From: an uncultured Selenomonadales bacterium
Lineage (GTDB): Bacteria > Bacillota > Negativicutes > Selenomonadales > Selenomonadaceae
Direction of reading: 5' to 3'
Length of the DNA stretch: 33,903 bases
Assembly: GCA_947165295.1 (NCBI GenBank)
Contig: CAMUZU010000024.1
Coordinates: 1-33,903, forward strand
Shown here: in pieces, positions 16,138-24,915 of the stretch
How positions within the stretch are numbered: position 1 is the first letter of the stretch
Layout of the letters: every line of letters begins with the position of its first letter
Translations under genes and position numbers: made by a program
The notes under the pieces: generated by a model
Told to the model about the DNA's origin: nothing
What the model saw: only the letters and a program-made list of their open reading frames with translations
The model's database searches: none

Positions 16138-17133
16138 TCAGAAGACTGCTTCAATCGTGCCGATAATTTCGCCGCGATGATTTTTCAGCACGGGCGGAAA
16201 CATTTTGTCGAGTTCGTCGGCTTCGGCTTTGGTGAGCAGGTCGAATTTCTTCAACAGCGCGATTGTCATTGGCGTGACAGCCGCGTAACTGCCGTCCTCA
16301 ATCTTGAACGTGATGCCCAAGTCGCCGTCCTTGACCGCCAGGCAATAAACCGCGTCGGCGCCGATTTTCGCGATGATTCGGCCGCCCGTGACTTCGGAGA
16401 CCGCCAAGTCAATTCGTCCCGTGCCCGAAAGAACTTGCGGGTACTTGCTCATTGCGTCGCGGATTTTCGTCGCGGCAAGTTCGTAGTCGCCCCAGTCGCC
16501 TTTGGAAGGCGTCGACAGCCTTGCGTAAGCGAGCGACATGTTGTAAATCGGCAGGTAAAACACGGGCACGCCGCAGCCGTCGATACCGATTTCGAGTTTG
16601 TCTTCGGGCATGCGCGACGCCATTGCCACGTGCTTGAAGATGACGCGTTGCGCTTCGTGGTCGGGCTTCGTGTAACCTTCGTAAGGAATGCCGAGCATCA
16701 TTGCCAGCGCGATAATTTGCGAATGTTTGCCCGAACAGGGATTGTGCACGGGCAGAACTTTTTCGCCCGCCGCGATAATTTTCTTGAACGCCTTGCCGCT
16801 CATTGGCCGCACGACGCCGCAGTCAAGAACGGATTCGTCAAGACCGAGCTTCGACAAAATCCCGCGAACAAGCGCAACGTGATTTTCTTCGCCGCTGTGA
16901 CTTGAGACAAGCAACGCAAGTTCCTCGTCGGTTATCGAATATTTTTCAAGCCCGCCGTTTTTCACGAAGGGCAACGCTTGAAACGGTTTGGCGGCACTGC
17001 GCCAGAACATCGGCAAATGCGGATTGCCGACTTTGGCGACGACTTCACCCGCGCAGTTGACGGCGGCAGCGTCACCGCGGTGAATGTTTTCGACGTGACC
17101 GGCTCGCGTGTAATGCAGAACAATTTCGCTCAT
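16138..17133 (-). CDS. L-asparaginase II family protein (Rhizobium-type)
   Basis: The 331 residues match the Asparaginase_II family (thermolabile Rhizobium etli-type asparaginase), distinct from the E. coli AnsA/AnsB fold. The expected activity is hydrolysis of L-asparagine to aspartate and ammonia in the cytoplasm. Conserved blocks are WRSAAKPFQALPF (44-56), SSHSGEENH (77-85), HNPCSGKHSQ (130-139), the IDGCGVP loop and a late GG-RIIAKIGADAVY segment; Ser/Lys pairs in the first and third blocks are the likely active site. The start ATG at 17133 follows GGAGG (17142-17146) at 8 nt. It lies downstream of ftsH, separated by a terminator at 17149-17186, so it is expressed by read-through or an unseen promoter. 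Confidence 0.9.
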   Translation of the reverse strand: MSEIVLHYTRAGHVENIHRGDAAAVNCAGEVVAKVGNPHLPMFWRSAAKPFQALPFVKNGGLEKYSITDEELALLVSSHSGEENHVALVRGILSKLGLDESVLDCGVVRPMSGKAFKKIIAAGEKVLPVHNPCSGKHSQIIALAMMLGIPYEGYTKPDHEAQRVIFKHVAMASRMPEDKLEIGIDGCGVPVFYLPIYNMSLAYARLSTPSKGDWGDYELAATKIRDAMSKYPQVLSGTGRIDLAVSEVTGGRIIAKIGADAVYCLAVKDGDLGITFKIEDGSYAAVTPMTIALLKKFDLLTKAEADELDKMFPPVLKNHRGEIIGTIEAVF

Positions 17134-17148
17134 AACTTGTACCTCCGT

Positions 17149-17186
17149 AAAAAAAATCGACCGCGTTGCAAACTTCAAGCGCGGTC
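17149..17186 (-). terminator. Terminator after ftsH
   Basis: GACCGCG and CGCGGTC (17159-17165 and 17180-17186) form a perfect 7-bp stem, followed on the minus strand by eight Ts (17149-17156). It abuts the asparaginase ribosome site. Confidence 0.8.
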
Positions 17187-17204
17187 ACTTCCTCAAAAAA
17201 TTTT

Positions 17205-19127
17205 TTAGACGGGCGTCGGTTCCGTGCCGTCGGGAACTTTCGGTTGTTCGACTTCGTCGGACTTGGACAGCTCCACTGCGACGGGCGGCGGACTCGGCGG
17301 ATCTTTCTCGAACGGATTTTCAAGCGTCGGCGGTTCGACACCAAAGACAATGTCTTTAAGTTCCTGCGCGGTCAAAGTTTCCTTGTCGAGCAGAGCCGCC
17401 GCGATTGCGTCGAGCTTGTCGCGGTTGTCGTTGATGATTTTTCGGCAAGCTTCGTAAGCCTCTTCCATGTAACGGTGTACTTCCTTGTCGATTTCGCCCG
17501 CGACTTCTTCGGAATAATTTTTCTGCGGCTGCCCGAAATAAAGCTGTTGCGCGGGGTCACCGCCGTAAGCCACGGGACCCAGAGCTTTGCTCATGCCGTA
17601 CTGCATAATCATTGCGCGGACAATTCGGCTTGCCTGTTGAATGTCTTGCGACGCGCCGGTTGAAATTTCGTTGAGCACAATTTCTTCGGCGACGCGGCCG
17701 CCCATTGAAACTTTCAAGCGGTCAAGCAACTCCGAACGCGTGGCATAACTGCGGTCTTCTTTGGGCAACATCAGAGTGTAACCGCCCGCCCGTCCGCGTG
17801 GAATAATCGTAACTTTGTGAACGGGGTCGGCGTGTTTAAGCATCATGCCGACAAGCGCGTGTCCGCCTTCGTGGTAAGCAGTCAACTTCTTTTCGTCGTC
17901 GCTCATGACTTTGGACTTGCGTTCGGGACCCGCCATGACGCGTTCGATTGACTCTTCAAGTTCGGTCATGTTGATTTCGTGCTTGTTTCGACGCGCCGCC
18001 AAAAGAGCCGCCTCGTTGACAAGGTTCGCCAAGTCTGCGCCCGTGAAGCCGGGAGTTCGTCGCGCAAGGACGTCAAGGTCTGCATCTTTGGCTATCGGCT
18101 TGCCCTTCGTGTGGACTTTCAAAATCGCGATACGTCCCGTCAAGTCGGGCTTGTCGACGACAATTTGACGGTCGAAGCGTCCGGGTCTCAACAACGCCTG
18201 GTCGAGGATGTCGGGTCTGTTCGTCGCGGCAATGATGATAATCCCTTCGTTCGGCGCAAAACCGTCCATTTCGACAAGCAGTTGATTTAGCGTCTGTTCG
18301 CGTTCGTCGTGGCCGCCGCCGAGATTTGCTCCGCGTTGACGACCGACGGCGTCAATTTCGTCGATAAAAATTATGCACGGGGAATTTTTCTTCGCCTGCG
18401 CAAACAAGTCACGAACACGCGACGCGCCGACGCCTACGAACATTTCAACGAAATCCGAGCCGCTGATTGAAAAGAACGCGACGCCCGCTTCACCCGCGAC
18501 GGCTTTCGCAAGCAAGGTTTTGCCCGTGCCGGGAGGGCCGAAAAGCAAGACGCCTTTGGGAATTCGTGCGCCAAGGTCGTTGAACTTTTTCGGCTGCTTG
18601 AGGAACTCGACGACTTCTTGAAGTTCTTCTTTGGCTTCGTCGGCGCCCGCCACGTCATTGAACGTCACCTTGACTTTGTCGCCGCCCATGAGTTTTGCGC
18701 GACTTTTGCCGAACGACATGACTTTGGAGCCGCCGCCCTGCGTCTGCATGATGATAAAGTACCACGCGCCGACCAAAAGCAATATCGGCAACAGAGACGA
18801 CAGGAGCGTCATCCACCATGGCGGGTCTTTGGGATTCTGCGCAATGATCTCCACGCCTTTGGCTTCGAGTTTTCCGACAAGTGTTTCGTCGCCAATCGGC
18901 TCGTCGGGTGCAATCGTCGTCAACTCGCCGCCGTCTTTTTTCGTGATTTGAATCGTGTTTTTGACCAGCGTAACTTTCGTGACTTCGCCCTTGTCGACCA
19001 TCTGCAGGAATTGCGAATAACTCGTTTCTTCCACGGGTTCGGGCTTGACGGAAAAGTAATCGTAAGCCGTTATCGCGATAAAAATCACCAGCAAATAAAA
19101 CCCGACGTTGCGCAAAAAACTGTTCAA
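17205..19127 (-). CDS. ftsH: ATP-dependent membrane zinc protease FtsH
   Basis: FtsH is a membrane-anchored AAA+ hexamer that degrades misassembled membrane proteins and short-lived regulators. The 640 residues show two membrane segments (about 8-24 and 106-127) around an extracytoplasmic domain, Walker A GPPGTGKT (197-204), Walker B IIFIDEID (252-259), SRH region with RPGRFDRQ (314-321), zinc site HEGGH (419-423) and the third ligand Asp495 in STGASQD. The C-terminus is a Pro/Glu-rich tail. The start is TTG 19127, 8 nt after GAGGAG. It follows hpt as in Bacillus, where the tilS-hprT-ftsH order is conserved. Confidence 0.97.
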   Translation of the reverse strand: MNSFLRNVGFYLLVIFIAITAYDYFSVKPEPVEETSYSQFLQMVDKGEVTKVTLVKNTIQITKKDGGELTTIAPDEPIGDETLVGKLEAKGVEIIAQNPKDPPWWMTLLSSLLPILLLVGAWYFIIMQTQGGGSKVMSFGKSRAKLMGGDKVKVTFNDVAGADEAKEELQEVVEFLKQPKKFNDLGARIPKGVLLFGPPGTGKTLLAKAVAGEAGVAFFSISGSDFVEMFVGVGASRVRDLFAQAKKNSPCIIFIDEIDAVGRQRGANLGGGHDEREQTLNQLLVEMDGFAPNEGIIIIAATNRPDILDQALLRPGRFDRQIVVDKPDLTGRIAILKVHTKGKPIAKDADLDVLARRTPGFTGADLANLVNEAALLAARRNKHEINMTELEESIERVMAGPERKSKVMSDDEKKLTAYHEGGHALVGMMLKHADPVHKVTIIPRGRAGGYTLMLPKEDRSYATRSELLDRLKVSMGGRVAEEIVLNEISTGASQDIQQASRIVRAMIMQYGMSKALGPVAYGGDPAQQLYFGQPQKNYSEEVAGEIDKEVHRYMEEAYEACRKIINDNRDKLDAIAAALLDKETLTAQELKDIVFGVEPPTLENPFEKDPPSPPPVAVELSKSDEVEQPKVPDGTEPTPV

Positions 19128-19213
19128 TCAAAACGCTCCTCTCGAAAGCAATGTTCAAGGCACGCCCAAAACGTTTAACGGTTCCGAATTGCGGCGTTCG
19201 TTGCGCATTGCCT

Positions 19214-19771
19214 TTACTTGCCGCCGTAGACGCTGCGTTTCAAAACGCCCAGGTACGGCAAATTGCGGTAATGTTGCGCGAAGTCCAGCCCGTAGCCGAC
19301 AATGAATTCGTCGGGAATTTCAAAGCCGCAGTAATCGATCTTCACTTCGACTTTGCGGCGCGAAGGCTTGTTGAGCAACGTGCAGATTTTGACGCTTGCG
19401 GCCTTCTTGTCGAGGAAATAATCGACAAGGTAATTCATCGTCGTGCCGCTGTCGATAATGTCTTCGACGAGCAAGATGTCGCGGCCTTTGGGGTCGTTGT
19501 CGAGATTTTTGAGGATGTTGACCTTGCCGGAGGTGTGTGAATTCGCGTCGTAGCTTGAGGCAATCAGGAAATCGAATTGCACGGGAATCGTCAAGCGGCG
19601 CACGACGTCGGTGTAAAACATGACCGCGCCGTTGAGGATGCCGACCGTCAAAAGCGGTTTGGCAATGTCCTTGTAGTCTTCGCTGATTTGCGCGCTGAGC
19701 TCCTTGGCGCGGGCGGCAATTTCCTCCTCGGTGTACAGCACGCGTTCGATGTAATCTTCTTTGCTTTTCAC
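19214..19771 (-). CDS. hpt: Hypoxanthine-guanine phosphoribosyltransferase
   Basis: This purine-salvage enzyme joins hypoxanthine or guanine to PRPP. It has 185 residues, with the PRPP-binding loop ILLVEDIIDSGTTMNYL, the earlier GILNGAVMFYTDVVRRL segment and the C-terminal IPDEFIVGYGLDF signature. GTG 19771 was chosen because AAAGGG lies 9 nt before it; a TTG at 19780 is too close. The gene begins 5 nt past the tilS stop, whose last codons contain its ribosome site, so the two are translationally linked. tilS and hpt proteins form a complex that controls ftsH expression in Bacillus; whether this holds here is unknown. Confidence 0.96.
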   Translation of the reverse strand: MKSKEDYIERVLYTEEEIAARAKELSAQISEDYKDIAKPLLTVGILNGAVMFYTDVVRRLTIPVQFDFLIASSYDANSHTSGKVNILKNLDNDPKGRDILLVEDIIDSGTTMNYLVDYFLDKKAASVKICTLLNKPSRRKVEVKIDYCGFEIPDEFIVGYGLDFAQHYRNLPYLGVLKRSVYGGK

Positions 19772-19776
19772 AGCAA

Positions 19777-20772
19777 TCAACCCTTTCCGTAAAAATTTTT
19801 GGCTATGGTGAGTTTTCCGTGTTTCAAGTCGGCGCGCAAGTTCTTGTGCAACTCGACGCCCGACAAACCGTCAAGCAAGACGCGGCGAATTTCTTCGATG
19901 TGCACGAAGCCGAAATCTTTCGTCGTGCCGGTGACCTGCGCGAGAAACTTTTTGATGACGACGCGTTGAACGGCGGTGTGCAACTTGACGAAATCTGCGC
20001 GGACAATCGCGTTGCCTTCGACGACGGCGGGGAAAATTTTTTCGGCTTGAACGTCGATAAAGTCCGCCTCGTCCGCCGCAACTTGCCCGAAGCGACAAAG
20101 CGTTTCGACAAGCGCGGGATTGAACGTCTCCAACGTCGGCAAAAGTTTCAAGCGAATTTTATTGCGCGTGGCGTCGGGCGTGAAGTTCGTTTCGTCAATG
20201 CACGGCGACAAATTTCTTTCGCGGCAGAAAGTTTCAAGTTCGACCTTGCGGAAATTGAGCAACGGGCGAAGAATCAAGCCGCCGTCGGTGAAAGTTCGCG
20301 CTTTCATTGCCGAAAGACCCGCCGAAGTTGACCCGCGCAGAAGTCGCATCAAAATCGTTTCCGCTTGATCGTCGGCGTGGTGAGCGGTTGCAATCGCGTC
20401 GCAATTCAAGAGTTGACGGGCGTCACTCAAAAATTCGTAGCGCAAAGTTCGTGCCGCCGTCTCAATTGAAAGTTTGTGTTCGGCCGCGAAAGTTTTCACG
20501 TCGCCTTGACCGCCCGCGAATTCAACGCCGCGTTCTGCCGCAAAGTTTTTGACGAAGTTTGCATCGTCTGCTGAAGTTTTTCGCAAGCAGTGATTGAAAT
20601 GCGCCATTGCAAGTTGCAGGCCGAAACGTTGCCGCGAACAAATCATCAGCTGTGCCAAAGCCAACGAGTCCGCGCCGCCGCTGACTGCGATTAAAATTTT
20701 TCGGACGCCGCTGAAAACTTTGGTGACTGCGCAAGTGTCAATGAAGCGTTTGAGCAAAAATTCATTACGCAT
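19777..20772 (-). CDS. tilS: tRNA(Ile)-lysidine synthase, short form
   Basis: TilS changes C34 of the CAU-anticodon isoleucine tRNA to lysidine so that it reads AUA codons. The N-terminal PP-loop ATPase motif SGGADS, HFNHCLR, ATAHHADDQAETILMRLLRG and the RPLL segment are clear. The protein has only 331 residues, against about 430-470 in E. coli and Bacillus, resembling the short Aquifex form without the C-terminal domain. The start ATG at 20772 lies 8 nt after AGGGGGTGA; a GTG at 20784 within the ribosome site was rejected. The ribosome site lies in a hairpin followed by T6 (20774-20807), a possible attenuator. Confidence 0.94.
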   Translation of the reverse strand: MRNEFLLKRFIDTCAVTKVFSGVRKILIAVSGGADSLALAQLMICSRQRFGLQLAMAHFNHCLRKTSADDANFVKNFAAERGVEFAGGQGDVKTFAAEHKLSIETAARTLRYEFLSDARQLLNCDAIATAHHADDQAETILMRLLRGSTSAGLSAMKARTFTDGGLILRPLLNFRKVELETFCRERNLSPCIDETNFTPDATRNKIRLKLLPTLETFNPALVETLCRFGQVAADEADFIDVQAEKIFPAVVEGNAIVRADFVKLHTAVQRVVIKKFLAQVTGTTKDFGFVHIEEIRRVLLDGLSGVELHKNLRADLKHGKLTIAKNFYGKG

Positions 20773-20773
20773 T

Positions 20774-20807
20774 AAAAAAGTCACCCCCTGCCGAGCGCAA
20801 GGGGCAG
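20774..20807 (-). promoter_or_regulatory. Hairpin over the tilS ribosome site
   Basis: On the minus strand CTGCC can pair with GGCAG (20803-20807 with 20788-20792), or CCCCT with AGGGG, and six Ts follow (20774-20779). The fold overlaps the tilS Shine-Dalgarno run, so it could act as a weak terminator or hide the ribosome site between the S1 gene and tilS. Confidence 0.4.
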
Positions 20808-20808
20808 T

Positions 20809-21234
20809 TCAGTCCGACCGTCTCGAACCGCGACCGCCGCGTTTTGAGTCCGTCTTCCGTTTTAAATCCGTCAATCTTTCGTCGCTGTCTTTGAGGAACT
20901 TGGACAGCTTATCTTCAAACGAAGCCGACAGCTGCCTTTGGGGTCTGCGAAAATCTGCGCGTCGATTCGGCCTGAAGGATGCGTTGTCTTCTTGCGGCTT
21001 GGGTTTTGCCTGCTTGAGCGACAGGGCGATTTTGCCGCCCGATTCGACGTTGACGACTTTGACTTGAACGGTGTCGCCTTCGCTCAAGAAATCGTGCACG
21101 TCGTTGACATAAACGTCCGCGACCTCAGAGATGTGAATCAAACCGACTTTGCCGTCTTCTAGCTCGACGAAGGCACCGAAACCGGTAATGCGTGTAACCT
21201 TGCCTTCAACGAGGCTGCCTGCTTCCATTGCCAA
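20809..21234 (-). CDS. S1 RNA-binding domain protein (YabR type)
   Basis: The 141 residues have one S1 OB-fold near the N-terminus (LVEGKVTRITGFGAFVEL...GLIHISEVAD...GDTVQVKVVNV...GKIALSLKQ) and a basic, low-complexity Arg/Lys/Ser tail. It is similar to Bacillus YabR and polyribonucleotide phosphorylase S1 domains and probably binds RNA or ribosomes. TTG 21234 was chosen: it is 8 nt after GGAGG and gives MAMEAGSLVEG, matching the family start; ATG 21228 is the alternative. Its place between divIC and tilS is conserved in Bacillota. Confidence 0.88.
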   Translation of the reverse strand: MAMEAGSLVEGKVTRITGFGAFVELEDGKVGLIHISEVADVYVNDVHDFLSEGDTVQVKVVNVESGGKIALSLKQAKPKPQEDNASFRPNRRADFRRPQRQLSASFEDKLSKFLKDSDERLTDLKRKTDSKRGGRGSRRSD

Positions 21235-21268
21235 AACATTGTCCTCCCGAAAAAAATTTTTTTGAAAC

Positions 21269-21547
21269 TTATCGCGCCGCTTGATAGGGCAGTTCGCCTT
21301 CCTTGGCAAGACCCAAATCTTCGCGGGCAAGTTTTTCGATGTTGTCGAGGTTTTGCAGTTCCGCCAGCTCTTTTTGCAAGCGTGCGTTTGTCGCCTTGGC
21401 GGTTTCGAGTCGTTTGTCGGCGATGCGTTGACTTTCGCTTACGTGCGACAGGTGAACCTGTTGGGAGATTAACACCGTCGAGAAATACGCAATCATCATG
21501 AACATGATAAGCGCAAACCAGTTAAAGCCGCTTTTTCGTTTACTCAT
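21269..21547 (-). CDS. divIC: Septum formation initiator family protein (DivIC/FtsB type)
   Basis: The 92 residues show a short basic cytoplasmic start (MSKRKSGFN), one membrane segment (about 10-28), then a leucine-rich coiled coil (about 30-75) ending in LAREDLGLAKEGELPY, the usual DivIC/FtsB tail. These proteins bridge FtsL and the divisome in cell division. GGGGGA precedes the ATG. It heads the divIC-S1-tilS-hpt-ftsH run, with a promoter at 21567-21598. Confidence 0.9.
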   Translation of the reverse strand: MSKRKSGFNWFALIMFMMIAYFSTVLISQQVHLSHVSESQRIADKRLETAKATNARLQKELAELQNLDNIEKLAREDLGLAKEGELPYQAAR

Positions 21548-21566
21548 GGAGCGTCCCCCTCAATGC

Positions 21567-21598
21567 ATTATAATAGCAGTTCGTACGGCCGTTCGCAA
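21567..21598 (-). promoter_or_regulatory. Promoter of the divIC-ftsH operon
   Basis: TTGCGA (21593-21598), 17-nt spacer, TATTAT (21570-21575) overlapping a perfect TATAAT (21567-21572) on the minus strand, about 20 nt before the divIC start. Confidence 0.55.
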
Positions 21599-21601
21599 GT
21601 T

Positions 21602-22717
21602 TCAATAATTTTCGGCGTAAACCATGCCTTTGCGAAAGTCCGCCGTGTCCCAGATGTTCGGGTCGTAGATGAAAACCATCCAACCGTCGGAAGTGGCAAC
21701 TTCGTAGCCGTACTTGCGGAAGATTGACTTAATGCGCATACAGTCTTCGGCATTGTGATAAGCGCACACGGATGCCTTGACGCGGTTTTGAGTCAGAAGA
21801 CGTCGCCCGCCGCGCAGAGCGTAAGGCTCGGCACCTTCGATGTCCATCTTGAGAAAAATGTTTTGTCCGCGAATGTCGCTCAAAGCGTCGTCAAGCGTAA
21901 TTGACTTGTCGTCGACGGTCACGTCCGCAAGAAAACGCGGGATAATTTCAATCTTGTCGGCGTAGTCGCGAAACGTATGCTTGAGCACTTCAATCCATTT
22001 CGGGTCGCACTCGAACAGATACGCCTTGGAACAGATGTCGATGTATCGAAGCGCGAAATTGCCTTCGCAAACGCCCGCGTCGACAATTATGTCGCCCGGA
22101 TTGACTTTGTGGTCGCCTTTGGTATAAAGATGCGGCGACGTCGGTTCTTGTTCCTTCAAGAGATCGGCGACGAATTTTTCGCCGTTTCTTTCGGTGAACT
22201 TATAATCACGCGGGAAGAACATTTTGCGCCAAGCACCGCCGACGGTTTGAAATCCAATGTACGGCAGTCCGCACGGGTCGTCAAAGAAGACGCGGTTGGC
22301 GGTAACTTTTCGCTCGTCGATGTGCTGATTGAAAACGGAAAGCCCGTGCGTCTTCCAATACTCAAGCGTCGCCTGAATGTCGGGGTCTTTGACTTCGGCG
22401 TATTTTTGCGTCATGAACTGCTTAAGGAGCCACGCCTTGCTTTGGAACTGTTCTTCGCGCCCGATACCGAGTTCAATCATCTGCGGGACAATGTCTTTGG
22501 CAACTTCACCGTCGCAGGCAAGAACCGCCGCGTCCCAGGCAATGTTTTGCAGTTCAATCAGCGACACGACGGGATACCCGCGAATTTCCGTGCAAGTTTC
22601 CTGCGTGTCAAGCGAAAGAATTGCCGCAATGTCGTATTCGAGTTTTTCGGCAAGCGTGCACAAGACTTCGACGCCGTCGACTTTGAGATACGGGAACTTC
22701 ACTACAATAAGTCGCAT
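21602..22717 (-). CDS. FkbM-family methyltransferase with N-terminal Rossmann-like domain
   Basis: The 371 residues contain a SAM-dependent methyltransferase of the FkbM family at about 200-340: motif I DAGVCEGN (213-220), the acidic FECDP after strand 2, and KMDIEGAEPYALRGG (290-304). FkbM enzymes O-methylate sugars or small molecules, often on surface glycans. Residues 1-100 look like a separate alpha/beta domain (AAILSLDTQETCTEIRGYPVVSL, AAVLACDGEV), similar in feel to sugar-nucleotide-binding Rossmann domains, so a fused glycan-modifying enzyme is possible. The start ATG at 22717 has AAAGGTGAT upstream; the long frame beyond it overlaps the zinc-ribbon gene and is spurious. The gap to the upstream zinc-ribbon gene is 4 nt. 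Confidence 0.85.
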   Translation of the reverse strand: MRLIVVKFPYLKVDGVEVLCTLAEKLEYDIAAILSLDTQETCTEIRGYPVVSLIELQNIAWDAAVLACDGEVAKDIVPQMIELGIGREEQFQSKAWLLKQFMTQKYAEVKDPDIQATLEYWKTHGLSVFNQHIDERKVTANRVFFDDPCGLPYIGFQTVGGAWRKMFFPRDYKFTERNGEKFVADLLKEQEPTSPHLYTKGDHKVNPGDIIVDAGVCEGNFALRYIDICSKAYLFECDPKWIEVLKHTFRDYADKIEIIPRFLADVTVDDKSITLDDALSDIRGQNIFLKMDIEGAEPYALRGGRRLLTQNRVKASVCAYHNAEDCMRIKSIFRKYGYEVATSDGWMVFIYDPNIWDTADFRKGMVYAENY

Positions 22718-22721
22718 AAAA

Positions 22722-23195
22722 TCACCTTTCCGACCACTGGAAATAATCCGTGCCGACAATCTTGCGGAAGACGGAATGACAATTCGGGCAAACGAAATGC
22801 TCCATTGTGTTGCTGAAGTCGGGTCTGCCGTTGACGATTTGAACCGCGCCGCCTTCGACGAAATCCATGCGTTCGCCGCAACGCGGACAAGGACATTTGC
22901 CGTCGGCTTCGCGCTTGAGAATCGTCGGAGGAATGTCGCCCGTTGAAACAACTTTGGCTTGTACGGCTTGACGTTCGGCTTGCGGCAGTTCGTATTCGTG
23001 ATAATAACCCGAATGCAAAAGTTCGCGGTAAAAGACGCCGCAACCGTCGCACGCCTGCCGCGGCAAAGTCGCATCCAAATCGACGCGCCCGTTCTTGACG
23101 GAGATTGTGCCGCCTTCAATCGTTCGCAACGGCCGACCGCACTTTGGACAACGGAGTTTTTTGTCCGCGCCCGCATGAAGTTTTATGACTGACAT
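22722..23195 (-). CDS. Protein with two tandem zinc-ribbon modules
   Basis: The 157 residues are an internal duplication. Module 1 has CPKCGRPL, then G-G-x-I-x-V-K-N-G-R-x-D, then CDGCGVFYREL. Module 2 has CPRCGERM, then GGAVQIVNGRPDF, then CPNCHSVFRK. Each module offers four cysteines for one zinc. No enzyme domain is visible; zinc-ribbon pairs of this kind bind protein or nucleic acid. ATG 23195 has GGTGAT upstream; a longer frame begins at 23207. The stop TGA lies inside the ribosome site of the FkbM gene, so the two are co-expressed. Function unknown. Confidence 0.8.
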   Translation of the reverse strand: MSVIKLHAGADKKLRCPKCGRPLRTIEGGTISVKNGRVDLDATLPRQACDGCGVFYRELLHSGYYHEYELPQAERQAVQAKVVSTGDIPPTILKREADGKCPCPRCGERMDFVEGGAVQIVNGRPDFSNTMEHFVCPNCHSVFRKIVGTDYFQWSER

Positions 23196-23298
23196 CTGAA
23201 TCACCAACAGTAGCTTCGGCTTTCAAACGCGCCGAAAAATTTTTGCTTAATTCAACGGCACGTGTCACATTTCCTGCCGCGTGCAAAAGTTTTTAACC

Positions 23299-23327
23299 TT
23301 GACACGGAAAAGCGGCTGAACTATCAT
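23299..23327 (+). promoter_or_regulatory. Promoter of the secreted-protein gene
   Basis: TTGACA (23299-23304), exactly 17 nt, TATCAT (23322-23327): the best promoter match upstream of any protein gene here, about 35 nt before the start codon. Confidence 0.7.
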
Positions 23328-23367
23328 TGCGGCGGCTTCAATACAAAATTTTTGGAGGACAATTGCA

Positions 23368-24348
23368 ATGAAATTTTTCGACAAGCTGAACCTTCGTCGC
23401 TGTGCCAAAGTCGCGGCAGTCGCGGCGGTCAGCGGCACTCTTCTTTTCGGCGGCTCGGCAACCGTCAGCGCGGATTCGGCGGGCATGGACGCTTTCCGTG
23501 AAGCTTACCTTGCGCAGATGAAAAACACGCGCATGGTTGACCAAGATCTTACGTTGATTTCGCCGAACTTCCACCTCGACATTGACTCGAAAGCGCAGGC
23601 AAACGCGAACGGCTCTTTCATGATGAGCGGCGAATTGTCGTGGACGTACACGAACTTGAAGCGAAATTACTCGACCAACAGTCATATCCCGTTTTACATT
23701 GAACAGCAGGGCGACGCCGAATTGAAACTTTACGTTCAGCGCGGCGGCCGTTGGAGTTACATGATGTTGCCCGGTCTGCCCGCGGGTATCGCCACGATTT
23801 GGAAGACGTCGGATATTTCAATGCTCAGCCAAAACGTCGACGTTGTCAAAGACGTTGAAGTCCTTAAAGACACCGCCGACATGCGCGTCATGAAAGTCAC
23901 GCTCGACGGACAAAAAATCGCCGCACGTTTGGAGAAAAACGCCGAGTCTTCGTTCGCGAAACTGTCGGGCGACGCTCTCAACGAACAGCGCGAAACTTTC
24001 AAACGTTGGACGACCGCAATCAGTGCCAACGACATTACTTTTTCGTGGACGGTGAACAAGCCCGACTTTGAAACCGTTACCGCCGTTTTCGACTTGACAC
24101 AAATCATGCAAGCTTATTGCCGCTACGTGCTCGACGAGGCCGCCGCAGGAAGAGTCACGCTCACCGACGAAGAACGCGACCTGCTCGACGCAATGGGCTA
24201 TTACAGCGAATTGAGATCTTACACCACGCACGTCAAGCCGCGTGACGACATTTACGTTCAGTTCCCGTCGGACTTGGCGGGCGCAAGAGAGAACGACCAC
24301 GCGCTCGACGATGTCTTTTACGAAATGACCACCGTCGTTCAGAAATAA
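23368..24348 (+). CDS. Secreted protein of unknown function
   Basis: ATG 23368 follows TTGGAGG by 9 nt. The 326 residues begin with a clear Sec signal peptide: basic start MKFFDKLNLRRCAK, hydrophobic VAAVAAVSGTLLFGG, likely cleavage after VSA near residue 35. The mature part has no cysteine cluster or known enzyme motif. It alternates beta-rich stretches (HLDIDSKAQANANGSFMMSG, AELKLYVQRGGRWSYMMLPG), reminiscent of LolA/LppX-like folds or DUF6612-type lipoproteins, but the lipobox is missing. It stands alone with its own strong promoter. The fold suggestion is inference. Confidence 0.85.
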   Translation: MKFFDKLNLRRCAKVAAVAAVSGTLLFGGSATVSADSAGMDAFREAYLAQMKNTRMVDQDLTLISPNFHLDIDSKAQANANGSFMMSGELSWTYTNLKRNYSTNSHIPFYIEQQGDAELKLYVQRGGRWSYMMLPGLPAGIATIWKTSDISMLSQNVDVVKDVEVLKDTADMRVMKVTLDGQKIAARLEKNAESSFAKLSGDALNEQRETFKRWTTAISANDITFSWTVNKPDFETVTAVFDLTQIMQAYCRYVLDEAAAGRVTLTDEERDLLDAMGYYSELRSYTTHVKPRDDIYVQFPSDLAGARENDHALDDVFYEMTTVVQK

Positions 24349-24481
24349 ATTTCAACGAATAAACGCACGTTTGCCGTCGCCGGATGACGAACGCACGGCA
24401 TTTGCACGCGAACCGCAGGCAAGGGCTTAAACGCCTCGGAAAGTTCGCCGCAAGTGCCGATTTTTTTTGGAGGCTCACAAC

Positions 24482-24901
24482 ATGATATTCCTGCCGATAA
24501 TCGTCTGCGTCGCCGCGAACGTCCTGTATCACGTGGCAAGCAAGTCAATTCCCGCCGACCAAAACGCGTTCATGGGTCTCGTCGTCAATTACGCCACGGC
24601 TTTGGTCGCAAGCGCGATTCTGTTTCTGTTGACGCCGCATGAAAAAATTCTTGTCGAAGCGTCGCGGGCGAACTGGGCTTGCTTTTTGATGGGCTTGTCG
24701 ATAACGGGCGTGGAAGCCGCCTTCGTCATGATTTATCGCGCAGGCGGGGAGCTGTCGACCGCGTCTTTAATCGTGAACATTTTAATCGCGTTGGCAATGT
24801 TGGCTGTCGGCGGAATTTTTTGGCACGAAGAAATCACCGCACGAAAAATTTTCGGCGCGGCGTTGTGTATCGCGGGCGTCGTCGTCCTGTCGACGAAATG
24901 A
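24482..24901 (+). CDS. EamA-type small membrane transporter (half-size DMT)
   Basis: The 139 residues from ATG 24482 (GGAGG 7 nt upstream) form about five membrane helices: a first hairpin with NVLYHVASKSIP, a long central helix with AFVMIYRAGG, and a last helix AALCIAGVVVLSTK. This is one EamA repeat; drug/metabolite transporters usually have two, so it probably works as a dimer like EmrE-type proteins. Substrate unknown. Hairpin element copy C begins 14 bp after the stop. Confidence 0.8.
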   Translation: MIFLPIIVCVAANVLYHVASKSIPADQNAFMGLVVNYATALVASAILFLLTPHEKILVEASRANWACFLMGLSITGVEAAFVMIYRAGGELSTASLIVNILIALAMLAVGGIFWHEEITARKIFGAALCIAGVVVLSTK

Positions 24902-24915
24902 CTGCAAGTCAATCA

